A DNA stretch of 64,000 nucleotides from CAVQEG01 sp963711465. Lineage in GTDB: Bacteria; Bacteroidota; Ignavibacteria; OLB7. Positions 41,614-50,117 of the stretch are shown here, one piece after another; position 1 is the stretch's first letter, and every line of letters starts with the position of its first letter. The stretch is taken from the NCBI GenBank assembly GCA_963711465.1, contig CAVQEG010000001.1, positions 124,001-188,000 on the forward strand. Direction: 5' to 3'. The position numbers and the translations under genes are program-made. The notes below the pieces were generated by a model. The model did not search any database and was not told the origin of the DNA. It saw only the letters and a list, made by a program, of their open reading frames with translations.

Positions 41614-42711
41614 ATGAATTCTGCCATGACCGATGAACGAAATGGACGGCCGAGCGCGAGTGGACTGCACCGCCTTGTCGCCTGTCCGGGATCCTGGAAC
41701 CTCGAATGCTCAATTGCCGACGACGACGTCGGGCCGCATGCCGCAGCGGGCACGATGGTGCATGAAGTGCTGGCCGGAATTCGCGACGGGTCAGAGCTCG
41801 ACGCCCTGCAGCAGTGGGTCGTCCAGGAGTGCCGACGCGAGGAATCCCGGCTGGTGGCCGAGCTGGGCTTCGCCGACGCCGATGTCGTTGAAGAGCGGCG
41901 CATCTGGTGGAAGGACTGCTACAGCGGACGTCCGGACGTGATCTACCTCGATCGAAGGGCCAGGCGCGCGCTGGTGATCGACTACAAGTCAGGTCGCCTG
42001 CCCGTGCCCCATGCCGCCGACAACTGGCAGATGCGAGCACTTGCTGTGCTCGTCGCATGCGAACACGGCCTCGACGAGGTGAGCGTGGCGGTCATTCAGC
42101 CGCGCGCGGAGATGTCGGTGAGCCTCGCGCACTACGATGGAGCCGATCTCGATGCGGCCGAACGGGCGATCGCCACGGCGGTCGAGCGGGCCGGCGCCGA
42201 CGACGCGCCGCGAATTCCCGGCGCGGCGCAGTGCCGCTACTGCCGGGCTCGAGCGGTCTGCCCCGAAGCGCGGCGCGACGCATTCTCGGTCGTGCCGTCG
42301 GCGACCGCGGGCAGTCCGTCGGTACCGGATCTGACCGACCTGCAGATCGCCGAATATCTGCCGCGGATCGAGGCGGCCGAACGGATCTTCGAGGAGATCC
42401 GCTCCGAGGCGAAGCGTCGACTCGAATCCTCAGATGCATCCATCGATGGTTATGTACTGACCCGTGGCGCGCGACGCCAGTCGATTCCCGATGCCGTGCG
42501 GGCCTGGCATCGGTTGGCGGACGTGCTCGAACCCGAGGAGTTCGCCGCAGCGTGCAGCCCGCAGCTGGCGCGGCTGATCGCCATCGTCGCCGCGAAGATC
42601 GGCACGAACGAAGCCGCCGCCCGGCGCGAGGTGGAGCGTCGGCTTGGCGAGGCGATCCAGACGCGAACGGCGTCACGGGCGCTTCGTCGTCGTTCCTCGA
42701 GCGCCGATTGA
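41614..42711 (+). CDS. PD-(D/E)XK nuclease with Fe-S cysteine set (Cas4/AddB-like, DUF2800-type)
   Basis: 365 residues from the ATG at 41614; 41626 is also possible. The nuclease core shows HE (~50), GRPDVIYLD (Asp ~108) and VIDYKSG (Asp ~123, Lys ~125), the PD-(D/E)XK pattern. One Cys lies before the core (VACPGS, ~24) and three after it (CRYCRARAVC, ~207/210/216), the arrangement of the 4Fe-4S cluster in Cas4 and AddB. The C-terminal ~130 residues are helical and resemble phage DUF2800 proteins. No cas, add/rex or phage gene is adjacent; it is divergent from gltA. It probably cleaves single- or double-stranded DNA; the pathway is unknown. Confidence 0.75.
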   Translation: MNSAMTDERNGRPSASGLHRLVACPGSWNLECSIADDDVGPHAAAGTMVHEVLAGIRDGSELDALQQWVVQECRREESRLVAELGFADADVVEERRIWWKDCYSGRPDVIYLDRRARRALVIDYKSGRLPVPHAADNWQMRALAVLVACEHGLDEVSVAVIQPRAEMSVSLAHYDGADLDAAERAIATAVERAGADDAPRIPGAAQCRYCRARAVCPEARRDAFSVVPSATAGSPSVPDLTDLQIAEYLPRIEAAERIFEEIRSEAKRRLESSDASIDGYVLTRGARRQSIPDAVRAWHRLADVLEPEEFAAACSPQLARLIAIVAAKIGTNEAAARREVERRLGEAIQTRTASRALRRRSSSAD

Positions 42712-42768
42712 CGGTGATGAATCAAATCGCAATTCGGCGTTCTCCGCAACGGGTCTAACTTCTCCGCC

Positions 42769-44001
42769 ATGTCCTTCCGTTTCGGTCTGTTTGTCGCCCG
42801 GCGCTATCTGGCGCCTGGTCGGCGGAATCGATTCATCAGTTTCATCACCGGCATCGCCGCAATCGGCCTGATGTTCGGCGTCGCGTCGTTGCTGATTTCC
42901 CTGGCGATTCTCGACGGATTCGACACGACGCTGCGATCGACCATGGTCGCGTTCATGGGCAACATCGAGGTGACCAGCTTCGGGGATCGTCCGCTGAACG
43001 ACTACCGGCGCACGCTCGAGCAGATGCCGCGTTCGACTCCCGGCGTCAAGGCGGCCAGTCCGTTCGTTGCCCGTGAAGCGATTCTTCGGTCGCAGCAGGG
43101 GCTCGAGGGTGTGATCGTCAAGGGAGTCGTTCCGTCGCTCGACGTCTCGACGGTTCGCGATCGGGTGGTGGAGGGAAGCTTCGACGTGACCGCGCCGAGT
43201 GCGATGGATATCCCGCGACTCGTACTTGGTCGGCGACTCGCCCGGCGGCTGGGGCTGCGGCTTGGCGACACCGCCATCGTCTTCGGGCCGCATGGCGTTC
43301 CCTCGCCGGAGAACCCACCGACGATCGAGCCGGTGGTGATCGCCGGAATCTACTCGAGCGGCATGGCCGAGTACGACGACATCTACACCTTCACGTCGCT
43401 CGCGGCCGCCCAGCGGCTGTTCGAATACGACACCGATCAGGTCTCCGGATACGACGTCCTCGTCAGGGACGTGAAGCAGGTAGACCGCGTCAAGTCGGAG
43501 CTGGAGGTCACGCTCGGCTACCCGCACTACCCGCGGACGGTCTTCGAGATCTTTCAGTCGATCTTCGCGTGGCTCGACCTGCAGCGGGCGCCGATTCCGA
43601 TCATCCTCGGAATCATCATCATCGTTGCGTCGTTCAACATCATCTCGACGCTGCTGATGATCGTACTGGAGAAGACCGAGTCGGTCGGCGTGCTCTCGGC
43701 GCTCGGAGCGCGGCCCGGCGGCATCCTGACGATATTTGTCGAACAGGGCGTGCTCATCTGGGCCGTCGGCGCGATCGCCGGATCGCTGCTGTCGCTGACG
43801 TTCACGCTCCTCCAGCAGCACTTCCACGTCTTTGCACTCGACGCGGACATCTACTTCGTCGATGCGGTGCCGGTGGCGCTCGTCCCGTGGCACTACGGCG
43901 TCGTACTGGCCGGATCGTTCGTCCTGAGTCTGCTCTCGACGGTGATCCCCGCCTTCATCGCCGCGCGCCTTCGACCGATGGATGCTCTGCGGTTCCGCTA
44001 A
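42769..44001 (+). CDS. Lipoprotein-releasing ABC transporter permease, LolC/LolE family
   Basis: 410 residues: an N-terminal membrane segment (RRNRFISFITGIAAIGLMFGVASLLISLAILDG), a ~230-residue periplasmic MacB-PCD-type domain and three C-terminal membrane segments with FtsX-type RPGGILTIFVEQG. Such proteins move lipoproteins from the inner membrane towards the outer membrane with the ATPase LolD, which is not in the window. The next gene is an ABC-F ATPase, not LolD. Confidence 0.9.
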   Translation: MSFRFGLFVARRYLAPGRRNRFISFITGIAAIGLMFGVASLLISLAILDGFDTTLRSTMVAFMGNIEVTSFGDRPLNDYRRTLEQMPRSTPGVKAASPFVAREAILRSQQGLEGVIVKGVVPSLDVSTVRDRVVEGSFDVTAPSAMDIPRLVLGRRLARRLGLRLGDTAIVFGPHGVPSPENPPTIEPVVIAGIYSSGMAEYDDIYTFTSLAAAQRLFEYDTDQVSGYDVLVRDVKQVDRVKSELEVTLGYPHYPRTVFEIFQSIFAWLDLQRAPIPIILGIIIIVASFNIISTLLMIVLEKTESVGVLSALGARPGGILTIFVEQGVLIWAVGAIAGSLLSLTFTLLQQHFHVFALDADIYFVDAVPVALVPWHYGVVLAGSFVLSLLSTVIPAFIAARLRPMDALRFR

Positions 44002-44082
44002 CCCGCAGTGCGCTCCGGCTTCCGCGATCGCGGGTCTGCGGCGGCATTGCACACCTGCGAACACCGAACTCCCAAACACCAG

Positions 44083-46104
44083 ATGATAGCAGCGCATCAG
44101 CTCGGCATTGCCTTCGGTGGCGAGCATCTGTTCAGCGACGTTTCATTCACCATCAATCCGGGCGACCGCGTCGGTCTGGTCGGCTCAAACGGTGCCGGCA
44201 AATCGACGCTGATGAAGATCCTCATCGGACTTCAGTCGCCGGACGAAGGGCGCGTGGTCGCCGGGCGGCACACGGTTGTCGGGTACCTGCCGCAGGAGGG
44301 CATCGTGCTCTCGGAGAAGTCGGTTCGCAACGAGGTGATGACGGCCTACTCGGAGGTGCTCGAGCTCGAGCAGGGGATCGCCGAGCTGTCCGAGGAGGTG
44401 GCACGGCAGAGTGAGCGGAGCGATACGCCGGAATTCCACGCGGTCCTCGAGGAGCTCGGCGAAATGCAGCACCGCTACGAAGCGCTCAACGGCTTCAGTG
44501 CCGAAGGCGAAGTCGATCGTGTGCTCATGGGACTCGGCTTTACCGAGACTGATCTCGAACGGCCCTGTACGGAGTTCTCCGGCGGCTGGCAGATGCGGAT
44601 CGAGCTGGCGAAGCTGCTGCTGCGGCAGCCCGACCTGCTGATGCTCGACGAGCCGACGAATCACCTGGACATCGAATCGCTGACGTGGCTCGAGGGGTTT
44701 CTGCAGCGGTATTCGGGAGCCATTCTGCTGATTTCGCACGACCGGGCGTTTCTCGATTCGCTGAGCAACCGGACGTTCGAAATGTCCAACGGCCAACTGA
44801 CCGCCTACACCGGCAACTACGCCACCTATCTCGGCGAACGCCAGCAACGGCGCCAGCTGCAGCAGGCGGCCTACGACAACCAGCAGAAATTGATCGCCGA
44901 CACCGAGCGCTTCATCGAGCGCTTCCGCTACAAGGCGACCAAGGCGACCCAGGTGCAGTCGCGTGTCAAGCAGCTTGAGAAGCTTGAGCGTGTGCAGGCA
45001 CCGGAACCGGACGAGGCCGCCGTGCACTTCCGGTTTCCGCCCGCTCCGCGCGCACCCCGGACGATGGTAGAGCTCGAGGGTCTGCGCAAGCGCTACGGTG
45101 AGCAGCTCGTCCTCGACGGCATCGACTACGTGCTCGAGCGCGGGCAGCGCGTGGCATTCCTCGGTCGCAACGGCGAGGGGAAGTCGACCCTGAGCAGGAT
45201 CATCGCCGGAATCGAATCCTACGAGGGGACCTGTCGCCTGGGACCGAACGTGACGATCGGCTACTACGCGCAGCACCAGGCCGAGGAGCTCGACCCCGAT
45301 CGAACGGTACTCGAGACGCTGGACGCCGTCGCCGTCGGCGACGTCCGCACCCAGCTGCGAACACTGCTCGGCGCGTTCCTCTTCCACGGCGACGACGTCT
45401 TCAAGCCCGTCCGCGTTCTCTCCGGCGGCGAGAAGTCGCGACTGGCGCTGGCGAAGCTGCTTCTGGAGCCGGTGAACCTGCTGATCCTCGACGAGCCGAC
45501 GAACCATCTGGACATGCCGAGCAAGGGTGTGCTCAAGCGGGCGCTGCAGGATTTCGACGGAGCGATGATTCTGGTCTCCCACGACAGGGCATTCCTCGAC
45601 GGACTGGTCGATCGCTGCCTGGAATTCCGGAATCGCGGCGTCAGAGAATTCCTCGGGGGCGTCGAGGATTACCTCCGTCGACTCCGGTCTGGTTCCATCG
45701 AAACCGCCTTGCAGACGAAAGCGACATCGATGTCATCGGCGCAGTCGTCGGGTTCGAAGCCCGCACAAGCCGCAACGGCCCCTGGTAACGGTGGCGGGAA
45801 GTCGGGCGGCATGTCTCGAAAGGAGCAGAAGCGAATCGAGGCGGAGCGTCGCAATCGCCTGTATGCCGCGACCAGGAAACTGCGTGAGAAGCTCGAGCGG
45901 GCAGAGCAGGAAATTGCCCGTCTGGAAGAGGAGAAGTCCGCCAACGAGTCGGCGCTCGCACGACCGGACGTCTACGAGGATCCGGAGCAGTTCCGTCGGC
46001 TGCAGGATCGCACCGGCGAGATCGAGCGGGCGCTGGCGAAGCAGTACAGCGACTGGGAGCGATACGCATCGCAGATCGAAGAGGCGGAGCGCGAGGAAGC
46101 ATAG
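44083..46104 (+). CDS. ABC-F family ATPase (Uup/YheS-like)
   Basis: 673 residues from the ATG at 44083. There are two nucleotide-binding domains: Walker A GSNGAGKST (~40) and GRNGEGKST (~365), signature FSGGW and LSGGEKSRLALAK, and LLMLDEPTNHLD and LLILDEPTNHLD. A linker with a coiled coil (ERFIERFRYKATKATQVQSRV) matches the P-site tRNA-interaction motif. The C-terminal ~90 residues are a second coiled coil (RKEQKRIEAERRNR...). No membrane segments. ABC-F proteins act on the ribosome; antibiotic resistance or translation rescue is possible. Confidence 0.94.
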   Translation: MIAAHQLGIAFGGEHLFSDVSFTINPGDRVGLVGSNGAGKSTLMKILIGLQSPDEGRVVAGRHTVVGYLPQEGIVLSEKSVRNEVMTAYSEVLELEQGIAELSEEVARQSERSDTPEFHAVLEELGEMQHRYEALNGFSAEGEVDRVLMGLGFTETDLERPCTEFSGGWQMRIELAKLLLRQPDLLMLDEPTNHLDIESLTWLEGFLQRYSGAILLISHDRAFLDSLSNRTFEMSNGQLTAYTGNYATYLGERQQRRQLQQAAYDNQQKLIADTERFIERFRYKATKATQVQSRVKQLEKLERVQAPEPDEAAVHFRFPPAPRAPRTMVELEGLRKRYGEQLVLDGIDYVLERGQRVAFLGRNGEGKSTLSRIIAGIESYEGTCRLGPNVTIGYYAQHQAEELDPDRTVLETLDAVAVGDVRTQLRTLLGAFLFHGDDVFKPVRVLSGGEKSRLALAKLLLEPVNLLILDEPTNHLDMPSKGVLKRALQDFDGAMILVSHDRAFLDGLVDRCLEFRNRGVREFLGGVEDYLRRLRSGSIETALQTKATSMSSAQSSGSKPAQAATAPGNGGGKSGGMSRKEQKRIEAERRNRLYAATRKLREKLERAEQEIARLEEEKSANESALARPDVYEDPEQFRRLQDRTGEIERALAKQYSDWERYASQIEEAEREEA

Positions 46105-46146
46105 GGACGCACCGTTCTCTCGTGGTTCGTTGGCCGGCGTTTTGCA

Positions 46147-47634
46147 GTGAAATTCCCCATGAATTGCGCCCGAACGATCGACCGACGGCCACTGCGACAC
46201 CGCTGTTCAGGTAGCTCTCTCGTATTGCTACTGGTGCCGGGACTGCTGATGCTGTATTCACGGAGATCAGCGGCGCAGAGGACCGAGCACGTGGTGAAGT
46301 CGGGAGAGCGGCACGCGCCGGTGTTTTCGCGGACCGAGGAGGAACGTGTTCCGCCTGCACTTCGTTATGAAAACGGGGCGGAATTTCCGCGGCCGACGCC
46401 GCAGGGGCTGGATTCGCTGCAGGCGGTTGGCGTGGTGCCGTACTGGCTTCAGGAGAACCCGTCGCTGGCGAGCGACTACTGGCCGAGGGCGTCGTTCACC
46501 GTGGCCGGCAGCCTGACCAATCGACACTACATGACCCAGGCGCTTGCCGACGGCTTCGGTGGGGAACTCAGCGCCGCGATTCCACTCGGCTTCACCGACG
46601 ACGGGCTCGGACTATTCGTCGGCTACGACGATCTCGACGTCAGGGATCCCGGGTGGCTGCGGTGGAGTCCCGATGCGCAGGGCGACGGTCACGTATACGA
46701 TGCGGGCGTCGCTACGTCGCTGGGCATTCCGCTCAAATGGTCCGGCTGGTCGGTGCCGCTGGGAATCGATGCCGGGGTAGCGTGGATACGCACCGACAGC
46801 AGCGGCACGTCGGAGACCTACGCGACACTCGAGCCCGGTGTGGGTGTCCGCTGGCGGATGACTCCGCGGCTTGCCGCGCACGGGATGATCCGGGGATCGT
46901 GGCTGGCATCGCTGTCGTCGACGGCGCGAAGCATCGGTGCGTGGCAGGTATCGCTGGGAATCGACGTCGCGCTCCACCTGGTACCCGACAAGCCGCTGCA
47001 ACCATGGGTGCCACCGCTCGTCGTGACGGCGGCCGACGCCGTGGAGCTGCTTTCAACGCGTTGCATGCACCCGCTGAACGTGATCGACCGCAATCTCGAC
47101 TTCATCAACACGGAGCTGAAGCCGCTAACGAAGTTCCAATGGTATCCGCTTGGCTTCCGTGCGATCGTCCGCGGGACGATCATGCAGTCGTCGCGCGCCT
47201 CCAGCGGGAACGTGACGGCGCTCGACATCCGGATCGACTCGACCGATCAACGGGGCTTTCGTGTATGGCGGACGGCATTCCTCGTTCGGGTGGCGCGCGG
47301 ACGCGGGGGAGGCGGCAATCCAGCCGGCGCCGATTCGTCTGTAAATACAGAGGCACGACGGCGAGACAGCATCACCGCGGAACGCATCCGACACGGCGAC
47401 TACGCTTTTCGAAGCGACACGCAGACCGGCTACCGGTATGTAAGGGTGGAGTTGTTTCCCCGGGCCAAGGGGGCCCTCGACAGCATCCCCAAGGCCGGGT
47501 CGCGGGTGGAAATTCTGGGGGAACTGATGTGGGATGGAGATGGCCACGTCGAGGTACACCCGCGTCAGCCGCAGGACATTCGGGTGATCGAGGGGAAGTT
47601 TCTCGATTCGGACGATCCGATGATGCTCGAGTAG
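46147..47634 (+). CDS. Envelope-associated hypothetical protein (probable beta-barrel)
   Basis: 495 residues from GTG at 46147; ATG at 46159 is an alternative. A signal peptide-like stretch (SSLVLLLVPGLLMLYSRRSAAQ) is preceded by a basic N-terminus. Alternating strands (ASFTVAGSLTNRHYM, LGLFVGYDDLDVRD, WSVPLGIDAGVAWI) suggest an outer-membrane barrel or beta protein; a distinct C-terminal domain follows a Gly-rich break (~390). The family is not recognised. It follows the ABC-F gene by 42 nt. Confidence 0.7.
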   Translation: MKFPMNCARTIDRRPLRHRCSGSSLVLLLVPGLLMLYSRRSAAQRTEHVVKSGERHAPVFSRTEEERVPPALRYENGAEFPRPTPQGLDSLQAVGVVPYWLQENPSLASDYWPRASFTVAGSLTNRHYMTQALADGFGGELSAAIPLGFTDDGLGLFVGYDDLDVRDPGWLRWSPDAQGDGHVYDAGVATSLGIPLKWSGWSVPLGIDAGVAWIRTDSSGTSETYATLEPGVGVRWRMTPRLAAHGMIRGSWLASLSSTARSIGAWQVSLGIDVALHLVPDKPLQPWVPPLVVTAADAVELLSTRCMHPLNVIDRNLDFINTELKPLTKFQWYPLGFRAIVRGTIMQSSRASSGNVTALDIRIDSTDQRGFRVWRTAFLVRVARGRGGGGNPAGADSSVNTEARRRDSITAERIRHGDYAFRSDTQTGYRYVRVELFPRAKGALDSIPKAGSRVEILGELMWDGDGHVEVHPRQPQDIRVIEGKFLDSDDPMMLE

Positions 47635-47773
47635 AGAACGGCAGCGCGCCGGCAGAACGCGACCCGGCCGGAGCGTCGACTTCACCCCATCGCAGGAATA
47701 CAAACGACAATGAAGTTGTCCGTCGGAAGGACTCTCGAACGCCGCAGCGTTCGCTGGAGCATCCGGCAGGACG

Positions 47774-47782
47774 AAGGAGGAG
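47774..47782 (+). promoter_or_regulatory. Strong ribosome-binding site AAGGAGGAG for a TTG start
   Basis: AAGGAGGAG lies 7 nt upstream of TTG at 47790. It fixes the start of the first metallophosphoesterase gene at an uncommon TTG codon; no ATG lies nearby in frame. Confidence 0.8.
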
Positions 47783-47789
47783 AACCGAT

Positions 47790-48827
47790 TTGATAAGCAG
47801 ACGCAGATTCGTTACGACAGTTGCCATTTCGTCGATCGCTCTGCCGTCCGTGGTGCGCGCTGCGGTCGGTGCGCCGATGCCTGCACCGCCGGTTCCCACG
47901 TCGCTCGACGACCCTGACGCCACGCTTCCGATGAAGTTGATTGCCGTCGGCGACATTCAGCGGGCCAACTTCGCAGAGCAGATCTTCATGTCGCGCCAGT
48001 CGAACGACCCACAGCGTCGTCTTGTGCTCGGGGGTGTGCTTGAGGAGTCGCCCGACTTCCTGCTGCTGCTGGGTGATCAGGTGGCCGAGGGTGCCAGCAG
48101 CACCGAGTGGGAGTACTTCGACGGCGTGTTCCGCCACATCCGCGCAACGAAGACGCCGACGATGGCGATCCTGGGAAATCACGACTACAGTTCGATCGAC
48201 AACAAGCGTGCGCTTCGCGAATCCTACGCCCGGTGGCCCGAGCTTCAGCAGCGTCCGCACCTGCGACGCCGTGGTCCGATTGCGATCATCGGAGTCGATA
48301 CGAACATGGGGTGGTTCTCCGAGGACGAGATCGCCGAGCAGGCCGAGCGGTATTCGTCGATGCTCGACGAACTCGATCGCGATCCATCGGTTCGGGCGGT
48401 GATCGTCTGCGCGCACCATCCGCCCTACAGCAACAGCGCGCTTGGCGGCGATGCCCGCGTCGAAGAGCTCTTCGCCCAGCCATTCCTCAAGGCATCGAAG
48501 ACCCGGCTGTTCCTTTCCGGTCACGTCCACTCCTACGAGCGGTTCACCGATGCGGCGACGGGCAAGTACTTCGTCATCAGCGGCGGCGGTGGCGGACCCC
48601 GCCGTACCATCGACGTTTCCTCATCACGACGCTACCACAACGATCAGGAGACGTTGTGGCTCGGGCGCCTGCGGCCGTTCAACTTCCTTCGCATCAACAT
48701 CGAGAGCGACGGCATCACCGTGGAGAGCATGATGCTTCAGGGCTCGACGTTCAAGGTCGGTGATCGCTTCGGCGCACCGCTGGCGGCGATGCCGGTGGCC
48801 GCCACTGCCAACCCGGCGCAGCTCTGA
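47790..48827 (+). CDS. Secreted metallophosphoesterase (Tat-type signal), paralogue 1
   Basis: 345 residues from TTG at 47790, supported by the ribosome site. The N-terminus ISRRRFVTTVAISSIALPSVVRA carries a twin-arginine motif, so export in folded form is likely. Calcineurin-fold motifs are in order: AVGDIQ, LLLLGDQV, ILGNHDY, CAHHPPYS and LSGHVHSYERF, with a GGGGGPR turn after. This resembles purple-acid-phosphatase-like enzymes; the substrate is unknown. A very similar gene without signal peptide lies at 49127, beyond tRNA-Arg. Confidence 0.9.
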   Translation: MISRRRFVTTVAISSIALPSVVRAAVGAPMPAPPVPTSLDDPDATLPMKLIAVGDIQRANFAEQIFMSRQSNDPQRRLVLGGVLEESPDFLLLLGDQVAEGASSTEWEYFDGVFRHIRATKTPTMAILGNHDYSSIDNKRALRESYARWPELQQRPHLRRRGPIAIIGVDTNMGWFSEDEIAEQAERYSSMLDELDRDPSVRAVIVCAHHPPYSNSALGGDARVEELFAQPFLKASKTRLFLSGHVHSYERFTDAATGKYFVISGGGGGPRRTIDVSSSRRYHNDQETLWLGRLRPFNFLRINIESDGITVESMMLQGSTFKVGDRFGAPLAAMPVAATANPAQL

Positions 48828-48876
48828 TCTCACTATGAATTCAGATGACTGACCGGCGGGGGGTGCACAAACAGAC

Positions 48877-48920
48877 GATCCGCGGCGCGGACCTCTCATC
48901 GAGAGACCGCGCCGCGGATC
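48877..48920 (+). terminator. Hairpin terminator after metallophosphoesterase 1
   Basis: A 14-bp perfect stem (48877-48890 with 48907-48920) contains an inner CTCTC/GAGAG hairpin and is followed by TTTCGT. Confidence 0.8.
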
Positions 48921-48964
48921 TTTCGTATCGTCCCGGCGTCAGATCTGTGATCGCCGGGGCAGAG

Positions 48965-49038
48965 CACGCCCGACTGGACTCGAACCAGTGACCGACAGCT
49001 TAGAAGGCTGTTGCTCTATCCAACTGAGCTACGGGCGC
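48965..49038 (-). tRNA. tRNA-Arg (anticodon TCT)
   Basis: A 74-nt cloverleaf on the reverse strand: acceptor GCGCCCG/CGGGCGT (one G-U), D arm GCTC/GAGC, anticodon stem ACAGC/GCTGT with loop CTTCTAA (anticodon TCT), T stem ACTGG/CCAGT and discriminator G. It reads AGA codons. Confidence 0.95.
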
Positions 49039-49126
49039 ATTTCTTGAGTCGAAAAATACCGTGATCGTCGCCGAGCGACCAAGCACCCCGCCGGCGGAAA
49101 CGAAATCTCACCTTCGTGACGCCAGC

Positions 49127-50080
49127 ATGAGCATCGCCTCTCCACTCCTCGGGCGCAGCAGCGCCCACGTCGTTCGCCACCTTCCGTGGCGCTCCGGTCT
49201 TGCGCCGCAGCGCATCGCCGTCGTGGGCGACATCCAGCGCACCGGGCCTGCCGAGCAGGTCTTCCTGCGCCGACCCCAGCACGATCGAGAGCGCGAGGCG
49301 ATCATCGAGGGCATCGTCGGCGACGACCCCGACATGCTTCTGCTCCTCGGTGATCAGGTCTACCACGGCGGTCGCCAGGAGTGCTGGCGCGCCTTCGACA
49401 GCATCATTCGACCGGTCGTCGATGCCAACATCCCCACTCAGGCAATCCTCGGCAACCACGACTATGCCGGCAAGACCCGCATCCGCACCGAGTGCATCGG
49501 GTCGTTCCTCCAGCGATTCCCACACCAGCGCTCGCGCATCCATGGCCTGACGCGCCTCGGTGCGATCGCCCTGATCACCCTCGACTCCAACCTGACGAAA
49601 CTGAGTGCCGAGGAGGTGGTGCGGCAGGAACGCGAGTACGTGCAGTGGATCGACGAACTCGAGGAGGATCCGGACGTCCGACTCGTCATCGTCGCCTCGC
49701 ATCATCCACCCTATACAAACGGCGGCTACGCACTCGTTCGCGGGCTCGAAGAGATGTTCGCACGCCCGTTTCTCGAAGCCAGCAAGACCAAGCTCTACCT
49801 GTCGGGCCACGTGCACTCCTATCAGAGATTCCGTGCTGACGACAAAATGTTCATCGTCTCGGGTGGCGGCGGCGGACCCCGCTATCGACTGACGCTCACG
49901 CGCACGCGTTCGCCGTTCCCCGACGAGTACAACGACACGCGCCGCAACTGGGACGTCGTGCGGCCGTTCCACTACATCCTGTTCACCCTCGAGGATGATG
50001 TGCTGCGCGGTGAGGTGAAGATGCTCGATGACGATCTCGGGCGGCTCTACGTCGGGGATTCGTTCGACATCGGGTTGTGA
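49127..50080 (+). CDS. Metallophosphoesterase, paralogue 2 (no signal peptide)
   Basis: 317 residues from the ATG at 49127; GTG at 49061 is possible but abuts the tRNA-Arg gene. It holds the same set of motifs as paralogue 1 in the same order: VVGDIQ, LLLLGDQVYHGG, ILGNHDY, SHHPPYTNGG and LSGHVHSYQRF plus GGGGGPR. It lacks the Tat or Sec signal, so it should act in the cytoplasm unless exported another way. Its end is 37 nt from the argS stop. Confidence 0.88.
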   Translation: MSIASPLLGRSSAHVVRHLPWRSGLAPQRIAVVGDIQRTGPAEQVFLRRPQHDREREAIIEGIVGDDPDMLLLLGDQVYHGGRQECWRAFDSIIRPVVDANIPTQAILGNHDYAGKTRIRTECIGSFLQRFPHQRSRIHGLTRLGAIALITLDSNLTKLSAEEVVRQEREYVQWIDELEEDPDVRLVIVASHHPPYTNGGYALVRGLEEMFARPFLEASKTKLYLSGHVHSYQRFRADDKMFIVSGGGGGPRYRLTLTRTRSPFPDEYNDTRRNWDVVRPFHYILFTLEDDVLRGEVKMLDDDLGRLYVGDSFDIGL

Positions 50081-50117
50081 AGCTCCGGAGCTGAAACCGC
50101 CGAGCGTTTCCGCGCAC

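Noticed and set aside
42673..44127. 484-codon reverse frame across the LolC/E gene
   Set aside because: Shadow frame, charged and repetitive composition; the forward frame is a clear permease.
46653..47789. Start of the first metallophosphoesterase far upstream in its 724-codon open frame
   Set aside because: The upstream part overlaps the 46147 gene in another frame and is Arg-rich; the TTG at 47790 has a near-perfect ribosome site and a Tat signal begins there.
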